Shown here: one piece after another, positions 56,701-64,000 of the stretch | How the letters are laid out: each line of letters opens with the position of its first letter | How positions within the stretch are numbered: the first letter of the stretch is position 1 | Origin: Spinacia oleracea | Taxonomy: Eukaryota > Streptophyta > Magnoliopsida > Caryophyllales > Amaranthaceae | NCBI RefSeq assembly: GCF_020520425.1 | Contig: NC_079488.1 | Location: 86,099,285 to 86,163,284 of the forward strand | Direction: 5' to 3' | DNA length: 64,000 nt | Notes under the pieces: generated by a model | The model's input: only the letters and a program-made list of their open reading frames with translations | What the model was told of the DNA's origin: nothing | Database searches by the model: none | Made by a program: the position numbers and the translations under genes

Positions 56701-59700
56701 AAAGAAATCATGCATCTATTGCGAAACGGAGGAAGTACAAAATAAGTTTTCCATTTAAAGTGTGTTGCAAGTATTGTGATGTTTCCATTTTGGGGAAGTG
56801 TTGCAAATAAAAAAAACGGAGGTATTAGTTAACAAGAGCTATTAAGAACCTTACTTGCGTAATTGCCTCCTTAAGCTTTGAATGAAGGTGTGATCCTGAA
56901 TCCTTGAAATTTTTTGGAGGCCATATCTACACCCAAAGAACAATGTTTACGGTTAAAATTGGAAATCAAGAATGATACAAACTCTAAAGATAGTTACAGG
57001 CAAGGAATGAAAAAAAAAAAACACACAATAGTACCTACTTTTTAAAAAATAGGTTAACTAATACGTATGTTACTTGGGAATCACACACGATAGCAAGATA
57101 TTGATGTGGGTCACAAGTATACATCTGGCACAATATGACACATCCAAGTGTCATAATGTATATCTAGTGAAGTATAAGCAAGGAGCTTTAATCAATCTAG
57201 AAAACATATTTTTCCATAAGAGGCTGGTACAATTAATCAAGCCGTAGTCATATTCACAAAATTACTGACTGAGAAGGTCTAGTGCGACACTGCCACCCAT
57301 TATTACGCTTTAAAGTTAAAATCTGTATGATATTTTTAAAACTTTAGTAAAAGCAACATTCATATTTGAAACTCGGATCAATCAACAAATACAGGTAATT
57401 AGAAGGAGATATGCTACGAATGTCATAAACTCAAAAACAAAAAGTAGCCTCGCAAAACTTTATTACTAAGATCCAACAAGGTGGAATTTTAGGCAGCCAG
57501 TAGGTTCCCTGCACGTAATCTTCATTAAATCTTACTGCAGTTTACCTTCAGAAATAAGTGGCCAGTCCTTCATCATGGACCTTCATACAATCATACGTAA
57601 TACACCCATTTGGAAGGCAAAGAAATTTAGACCCCAAAAGTTCAGCATAGTGGACCCAAGCTGCCCCCAAAATGAGAAATGGGAGAAAACAATCAAACAA
57701 GATCAAGTGAGGTCAAAGAATATTTTCTTAAGACCCCAACCACCTCAGGTGTTTTTCCTGGCTTCAAAATTTTGTACTCCTCAGGTGTTTTCCTTAAGAT
57801 CCCCCCCCCCCCAACTCTTCTTCTTAGAATAAGTTTAAGAGGAAGGCCTTAGCTCTTTTCCCATCAAACCACCTACCTTCAAATTGAAAATAGTTGAACT
57901 CGTGGAAGATGAGCGTTGTTAATATCATTTTAAAATGCGCTAAAACGTAGAACAAGGATAATATTGAAAAGAAAAAACGGATACAGGGATAAAAGATTAA
58001 ACAAACAAGACACACTCCATTCAGGTAGTTTACTTAGTTATAATGGAAACATCTAATCACACACGAGTAGGCCCTAACTGATCTCTACATATCAATATTC
58101 ATGCTACTAGTAACACTAAACCAGTGTATACTCTCTCCTTTCTCTCTGTTTCCCCCTTCACCCTATCATTACTTTGGTCAGATAGGGTTTTTGCTTTTCC
58201 ATTGAGCATTTCTTTCTTCTCCCTTACCACAGAGATAATTTTCCCAATATGTATACCCTCACAACAGATAAACAGATCTAGGGAAGGAAAACAAGAGATA
58301 ATTAACTTTCTGACAGAAGCAACAGCAAGGAAAAGGGGATAAATAAAATAGAATACTACCTCCGTTCTTTTTTAGTTGACACGTTTCTTTTATCACGTTT
58401 CCAACGCAAAACTTCAACGGATGTCTTTAATTATCAATAAGTTCTTTTTTTATTGGCAAATTAGCAAATAATTATCAATAAGTTGATATTTTGAAAATAT
58501 ACAAATAATATGAATCTAACAAGATCCTACATGATTATATTTTATCTTAGGTATAAATTACAAAAGATGGTCAAAGCAGTGTATGTAAATAATCTCAGAA
58601 GTCAAAACGTGTCAACTAAAAAAGAAAGGAGGAAGCATTAAACTAAGGTGGCGAAGAATAGAAATCCCATAAGTCGAAGAATATGGAAATCACAACGGTG
58701 CAGACCATAGCATTTCTGCAACGCTTGCCTTGGTCAATAATCGATGACTTTTGTAGGATGCAAGAAGAGTGCATTAGTTATCCAAAGCAAGAAACTTTGT
58801 TGAAAGACAAATTTGTGGGGAAGCAATGTCGACGAATGCGATTGGAGAACAAAGATTTTAACTTTCAATTACCATTCTTGATCTTGGACAAAAAGTAAGA
58901 ACCAAATCAGCTGCATATTGGGTTGAGTTTATGATGAAAATTTATTCAAACAATAAATGAGGCCAGAATCGATTATTGGGTTGATCTAAGATTTAGAAAA
59001 AAATTATTTTGCAAAATAGATGGAGAGTAAGGTCACCTTGATCCACATAACTTGATTCAAACAAAAACTATAGTACAGTAACTGTTGTTAGAGCTTTTCT
59101 TATTAGTTTGTAAGATCTGTGAAGCAAAAGAGACCAAGTAACCAGCTGGTCACACTCGTGGACTCAAAGTGGTGCAAAGCAAAAGCGGTGGCGAGCTAGA
59201 ATGACTTGCTAGCAATATGTCGGTGGCAGAAATAGTGGATCAATAATAGGAGGTGGGCTGACGCATAACAAAGGTACAGAGTTTTGACTAATAGACAAAG
59301 ACTTCATACGCACCTGAATTTTGTTTATGATCCTCCCGGGCTCCCATCCCTATTCACATGTCCAATTTCTCTCCAAAATCTTGATCTCTTTTAAACGTCG
59401 AATTCTTTATATTCACCTTATAATCAATCAAAGTACCAAACCCACTATCTCCCTTTATTCACCTTTAATCAACTAAATCCCACAACTTTTTTTATGCATC
59501 TTTCATCAACCAAACCCTACTATCTTCTCTTTTTATTAATTTCTCCTAGATACGTGCAAATTGGAGAAACTAGACAATTAAATAGGGACGGCAGGAGTAT
59601 AACTTAGGGTCTGTTTGTTTCAACTTAATTTAACTTATTTTGACTTATTTCAGCAAAAATAAATTCAGATGAGTACAAATAAGTTCAGAAAAAGTAAGTT

Positions 59701-61792
59701 TTTCTTTGACAATTTAACAAATAAGTTCTTTTCAGCAAAAATAAGTTCAGATAAGTTCAAATAAGTTAAATTCAGTTGAACCAAACACAGCCTTATTAGA
59801 ACTAATCTGAACTTGTTAAACTTTATCCGAACTTATATTGGCTGTAAAATGAACTTAAAATCCTACCAGAACTTGACCAAACTTATATTGCCTAAATAAC
59901 TTTTAAAGGATGAAAAGAACACTGCCTTTAATTTGTCAAACCGTATAAGATAGAGAAAACAGATAGCTAATGATAAGGGTAAACAACATTAATAAAAATA
60001 AAATAAAAGAAACAACAACATAGCAATTACTGAATACTGATATTAGTAAGAGGACATAGTTAGCATATATCTGCAAATAATCTTGAAACAGTCAACAAGG
60101 CTGGATAGTGGTTCAAGCACATGATTATTGTCCAACACACCATGTGGCACTGAAAGATATAACAAACTGAAGAAGATAAAATAGCATGTCACTAGGACAA
60201 GCAAATGCAAAAGGTCAGAAATAGTAACAGCTTCCTAGCATAGGAAACCTGATGACTCACTTTAGAAGAGAGAGTTCAAAAGGATCACATAATTAAGAAT
60301 AAAGACTGGTAAAAAAGTACTAACAAACAGCTCAAAAAACTCGTGATACGGGCTCCAGAAATCATGACTCATGAGTTCTTGCTTAATCTAATCATATTAT
60401 ATGCAGTAAAACACAGAAATAGGTAAGAAGATCTGGCAGCAAGCCTTGTAGGAGTGAATTTAGCAATTGAGCCTCGGGTCTTTTTCTCAAATTTATGGTG
60501 GAATGACGATATAAGAGAAATTGTTAAACAAGAGAGGGAAAAAAGGTCCAAAAGAAACAAAAATGCGGTAGGTGACTGATAGCATAGCAGACAGTTCCAT
60601 ACTTGAACCATTTGGCTACTACTAATGTAAATGAGCTAGGATTATATACAGGCCAAATATGAATTTAGGGACAGCCAGAAAATAACAAAGTAGAGGAAGT
60701 ACTAGTCTGATGGCACAGGAGAAAAAAATGGTCATAAAAATGTTTAAGTCACAGAAGAAGGTTCAAAAAAATTAATCTAAACGCAATTTTGAGCATGATA
60801 GAAATGACCTCAGAAGAAAGAAATTGATCCACGTTGCCAAAGGTTCCAGTGGAGACAATTTAGGAGATGAGAAGTCATAATAACTGACTATCATCATTCT
60901 TCAACACAAGCCCAGACATTTTGTCCAGTTCTTTGGTTTCAATTAAAACCTACATGGGCTACATCTTAACAACTGCTAACGAAGGCACCTGAGATGAAAA
61001 CTGTATGGTCAATCATGGAAACGATCACACAAAAGACAACATTGGAGAGCAATATCTCTTCCTTAAGGGTCAACCTCCCAGCTTGTATCTCATGTTGGAT
61101 GCTACAATCCATGACGCCTAATATTTTCCCAAAAGTAGCAACAAAGCCCCATAAGCAAGATGAATCAACAAGAGGGGTGTCTTTCTTATGTAAACCTCTT
61201 TTAGCACTTAAAACTTGCACTTGAAATTTCTACTATTTTTATGCCTCTTCAGCTCCGCATTTAAGAAATTAGCCACACATTGACTTAAGTCTAAAGTACA
61301 TCCACATCCACACACAACAATATTACATAAACTGTTTTTACAGATCAAGTTTACATATAGAATGACAAAATCAAGACCTTACTTGAACATTATCTGTCCA
61401 GCAGTTTAAAAAGTGGCATTAACAAAATTAGAGAACAGGATTAAAAGTAAAAGAAAACATGAGCGTTAAAGCAATCTAACAAACAGGGACTCACCGAAGT
61501 TGAGCATGCAGGGCAGACATATCCAGCTGGTGCTGTGTGCGGAGGAGAACTTTTAATGTGCGAAACCAAGCAATTTGTATGTATAACATCTGAACCAAGA
61601 TCACATAATTCATATTAACATCTAATTAGATGCCTTCTCAAATTGAAAATGTTCATCTCAAAACAACATACGCAAGCAGCCAAGGCGAGTAGTTTGAGGA
61701 TCTGTTCCTTCCTCGAGCACAGCTTTGCATTTACAGCAATTAGGAGGCCAATCATACTCTCCATCTATTACCCACTCTGAGTAGGTGCGGAC
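50728..61792 (-). CDS. ZFPL1-like zinc-finger membrane protein, exons 2-8 (partial)
   Basis: Coding exons on the minus strand: 61792-61672, 61589-61495, 56926-56855, 52720-52460, 52315-52207, 51085-50899, 50812-50728 (stop TAG). All have GT-AG borders and joining phases. The protein begins (V)RTYSEWVIDGEYDWPPNCC. It has a RING-like zinc module (CCKCKAVLEEG...GCLHVIHTNC...AGYVCPACSTS) followed by IWPP, then a Ser/Pro-rich linker, NRKKYSRRGPFRHKFLRALL, and a C-terminal membrane segment (ILLFIAIMACMATMGILYY). This order matches ZFPL1, a cis-Golgi tail-anchored zinc-finger protein in animals, and its plant homologues. The first exon, with the N-terminal zinc ligands, is not seen up to 64000, so intron 1 exceeds 2.2 kb or the exon is lost. 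Confidence 0.9.
51177..51470. mobile_element. Probable Stowaway-type MITE in the intron before exon 7
   Basis: TA-CTCCCTCTGTCC on the left and GGAACTGAGGGAA-TA on the right. The arms are weakly matched inside. Confidence 0.4.
52866..52920 (-). mobile_element. Helitron 3' terminus in intron
   Basis: The minus strand has hairpin CCGTGCATGCACGG, GACCTAAT, then CTAG followed by T. The matching 5' end was not found to the right, so only the terminus is called. Confidence 0.5.
53189..53371. repeat. Direct and inverted repeats of CTATAAAACAC-type
   Basis: ACTCTTATATTGTTTGAGTCCT occurs at about 53188 and 53330. AACACAATCCTATAAAA and its complement occur several times between, giving a foldback-capable segment. 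Confidence 0.6.
54026..54307. mobile_element. Stowaway-type MITE
   Basis: TIRs CTCCCTCCGTCCCAGATTAG and its complement, flanked by TA. 282 bp, in the intron between exons 4 and 5. One internal copy of the right arm (near 54236-54265) is duplicated. Confidence 0.85.
55385..55860. mobile_element. CGTTACGTAACG-rich element, class uncertain
   Basis: GC- and CpG-rich ends in an AT-rich intron, with palindromes GTTACGTAAC (55410) and CCGTTACGTAACGG (55508). The right end (GACCGTTAACGCGAACGCG) is an imperfect complement of the left. Probably a non-autonomous DNA transposon. Confidence 0.4.
56307..56822. mobile_element. Outer MITE holding a nested MITE
   Basis: TA-CTCCCTCCGTTTCTATACAG on the left and ...AAAAACGGAGG-TA on the right. 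The interior is split by another MITE. It ends 32 bp from the exon 4 splice donor. Confidence 0.7.
56480..56735. mobile_element. Nested Stowaway-type MITE
   Basis: CTTCCTCCGTCCCGCAATAG and its complement, flanked by TA. 256 bp. Confidence 0.85.
56927..58355 (-). other. Left part of intron 3 of the ZFPL1-like gene
   Basis: AT-rich. A C-run lies at 57801-57812. No exon or ORF with family resemblance is seen. Confidence 0.5.
58356..58635. mobile_element. Stowaway-type MITE
   Basis: CTACCTCCGTTCTTTTTTAG on the left and CTAAAAAAGAAAGGAGGAAG on the right. The left TA is kept and the right one is changed to CA. Confidence 0.75.
58636..59330 (-). other. Intron 3 sequence
   Basis: A 71-codon open frame at 58683 on the plus strand resembles no family and is not called. 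Nothing else is seen. Confidence 0.4.
59331..59597. mobile_element. Degenerate MITE
   Basis: CTCCCATCCCTATT...CCAATTTCTC on the left and GAGAAACTAGACAATTAAAT...GGAG-TA on the right form imperfect TIRs. Confidence 0.45.
59607..59792. mobile_element. Tourist-like MITE
   Basis: TIR GGGTCTGTTTGTTTCAACTT against complement of GTTGAACCAAACACAGCC, with TSD TTA on both sides. The interior is rich in AATAAGTTCAGATAAGTTC repeats. Confidence 0.7.
59793..61494 (-). other. Right part of intron 3
   Basis: AT-rich intron DNA. Open frames near 60966-61224 on both strands have no recognisable content. Confidence 0.45.
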
Positions 61793-63322
61793 CTACATAA
61801 AGTTGACACGCACAACTAGGTCAACAATGTCTCAGACTTCAATACAAATTACCCATAAGAAAGCCTTCAATATAAATTACCCTTCATGAATGAGCAATGT
61901 TACCACTAAAGGCACTAGTTCACTACGACTTAGCCAGCTTGCTCCATTACAACACTGCCCAAACACTAAAATGAGGACGCATACATCTAACTCTATATAG
62001 AGACCACGCCAAATACTTGAAAAAAAATAATGTATCAATTAAAAAGACAAATAAGCATATCTATGAATCTGAAAGGACAATACTCCCATTGACAAGCTAA
62101 ATCTCAGACTATTTCCTTCAGTATAGTATGCCACACTTTAAGATCTGTCACAATCACATAGTATAAATAAGATATGATTCATGAGGACAGGTTGCCCTAT
62201 TCCATAATCTCTTAACACCTGCATTAAATTGTTTACAGAAAATCCTCAATCCATAAAAAATGTGTACCATTATTCTGCCTGGATGTTTTTTATATTGATA
62301 AGTGATAACAACTATCTAGCGAGAACAGTGACAGCTAGCTATCTGACTTTGGCTTTCATGTATATCGACACTCTACCTCAGCTCAAAATGTGTTCGCTTC
62401 ATATATCATCCATCAGTACCAGTTCAACACAGAACATACAGTATCATACCAAACCCAAAATAGTACCAAAACTATTTATTGCTATGACATCATAGAACAG
62501 AGAAGGACGTGTCTAGAACGCCCTAAAGGTATACATGTGCATTATTGAATACACTGACATATTTTTTTGAAGAATTCTGAAGGAAAATGGAATATGAAAA
62601 TTGATCTACTGTGCTGACAGTGAGTTTTGTACTTGCAAACCAAGGTATGTTTAGTTGTTTACTACTTCTTCCTAATTTTCTTCTTCGTTTTTTCAACTTT
62701 TTGACATTTTTCCCCAATTCCTTCCATCCAAAAGCGGAACCGACATTTTTGGAGATTCTGGTTGCAGAACCAGCGACTGAGCACAGATAAATGGAAAAAT
62801 AAGGGGAGAAATAACAGTGGTGCTGGACTGCTGGTGCCCTCCCAAGAGTAAAGGGAACAAGAGGAGCTGAGGAGCTATTCGAGGAGAGTTGCGTACAGCG
62901 CAAACCGAGGCATGATTACTACTTCCTCCCGATTTTTTTTCATTTCTTCAACTTTTTTGATATTCTTCCCCATTTTCTTCTTCAACGTGCTATTTCGTCC
63001 ACTTCCACTTTTATATATGACATGCAATTTTTTCCATCTGTCTTATTGTTGTTTACATTAAAACCCACTTTTTTCTACTTTTGAATCAATGCCCAATTGC
63101 CCATAGATTATACATGGCATTCCCCTTTGACCCTTCTTCTTTAGTTCTAGGGGTTGACAATATGGCATCCTTCAATTGGGTCATATAACTATTGGTAAAA
63201 AATAAAAAATAAAAATGAATGGTTAAAATAGAATCCTTACTTTTTAGGAATAGAATACTTACTTTTTAGGAATAGAATCCTTCTATTAGTTTTTTTCATA
63301 AAAATGAAGGCTATTTTCAATA
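61793..63322 (-). other. Intron 1 of the ZFPL1-like gene (continuing)
   Basis: A diverged direct repeat occurs at 62660-62720 and 62918-62985 (CTACTTC(T/C)TCC...TTTTCAACTTTTT). The missing first exon was searched for by its expected Cys-rich start and not seen. Confidence 0.45.
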
Positions 63323-63600
63323 CTCCCTCTTTTCCTTAATGTTCTACTCATTGACCGTAGACTCTTGTTTCTAGAAAATTTTGAGAAAAGTGAGCACGTG
63401 TAAGCAAAACGTAGATAAAGTAAAAGAGAGTGTGTAATAAAAGGTGGGTAAAGTAAGGGAGAGTGAGGGAAAATGTGTAAATATTGTGGAGAAAGGGGGT
63501 AAGATAGTAAAAGATGCTTGACAAAAATAGAACTAGAGTAGAAGTGAGGGGAACTTTATGAAACACCCAAAAGAAAAAGTGAGTAGAACATTACGGGGGT
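63323..63600. mobile_element. Stowaway-like MITE
   Basis: TA-CTCCCTCTTTTCCTTAATGT on the left pairs with ACATTACGGGGGTG on the right. The interior is purine-rich. Confidence 0.55.
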
Positions 63601-63634
63601 GTCCTCTTCGACTTATAGAATCTTTATTAAATAG

Positions 63635-63805
63635 TTTAAGTTTGAATAAGTTTGAATAAGTTCAAATAAGTTCAGATAAGCTTCAATAAGGTCTTATAAG
63701 TTCAACAAGGTCATATAAGTTCCAATAAGGTTCTATAAGTTCTAATAAGGTCCAAATAAGTTCTTATAAGTTTCAATAAGGGTCTATAAGTTCCAACGAA
63801 TAAAA
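63635..63805. repeat. Minisatellite of AATAAGTTC/AATAAGGTC words
   Basis: About eight to ten degenerate 18-22-bp units such as TTCTAATAAGGTCCAAATAAG. Similar words fill the Tourist-like MITE at 59607, so it may be an expanded relative. Confidence 0.65.
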
Positions 63806-64000
63806 CATGTAATATTATGATTATTAGCATCATTATTATATATTTGACTATTACCTACGTTGGTATATTAAATAAATCATATTTATATTGTTACGCCTGT
63901 TCTTTTGAGCTTATAATGCCTTACTTCAGGATCTATAATTGCGGTTAACTTAATTTAATATCAGCTCAATTCAAATTACTATTATTATCATTATTATTAC

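Noticed and set aside
58683-58898. 71-residue open frame in intron 3
   Set aside because: No family resemblance, and it runs antisense to the gene in an intron.
62523-62903. 126-residue minus-strand frame as the missing ZFPL1 exon 1
   Set aside because: It lacks the expected Cys-rich N-terminus and has no suitable donor joining to exon 2.

Overview
This is a plant nuclear window, almost certainly a eudicot. Two host genes match Arabidopsis-type families, introns have GT-AG borders, and most of the rest is plant transposon DNA. The exact species cannot be read from the sequence; a Caryophyllales-like genome is only a guess.

Left edge (1-3000): the first coding exon of an RSL/bHLH84-type root-hair bHLH transcription factor on the minus strand, with a (CCAAAA)n leader repeat and a TATA box. 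The rest of that gene lies left of the window. Right edge (50.7-64 kb): seven exons of a ZFPL1-like Golgi zinc-finger membrane protein on the minus strand, with introns full of MITEs. Its first coding exon was not found and probably lies right of the window.

Between them is a transposon nest. An old Tat-lineage Ty3/gypsy element on the minus strand (about 3430-33897) keeps a candidate 3' LTR and polypurine tract, an antisense gene fragment, 80-bp and 220-bp tandem repeats, and the integrase end of pol. A 25,093-bp CACTA transposon (7062-32154) sits inside its 220-bp repeat with 3-bp TSD TAT and 30-bp TIRs. It carries a TNP2 transposase with one in-frame stop, and a second 11-exon gene that joins a Transposase_24-like region to a Ulp1/C48 SUMO-protease-like domain, also broken. 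A related CACTA copy (20691-31542, TSD TTT) sits inside the last intron of that second gene. It has lost exons of the second gene by internal deletion and carries unrelated DNA. A third CACTA element of another family (21753-25049, TSD AAT) sits inside the second and holds at least six exons of a captured chloroplast-lumen pentapeptide-repeat gene (TL17-like).

The two related CACTA elements also carry about 160-bp satellite arrays with higher-order structure, palindromic CTGATC/CAGC arrays, and a long foldback in a 5'-leader intron that looks like a young miRNA or siRNA precursor.

From 33.9 to 37.5 kb are broken LTR-like pieces in opposite orientations and a Stowaway MITE. Then come an AT-rich repeat field, an intact Ty1/copia element with apparently identical LTRs (39597-44543), a Helitron (44609-46129) and two foldback elements. 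The main biological interest is the CACTA family and its nesting history.
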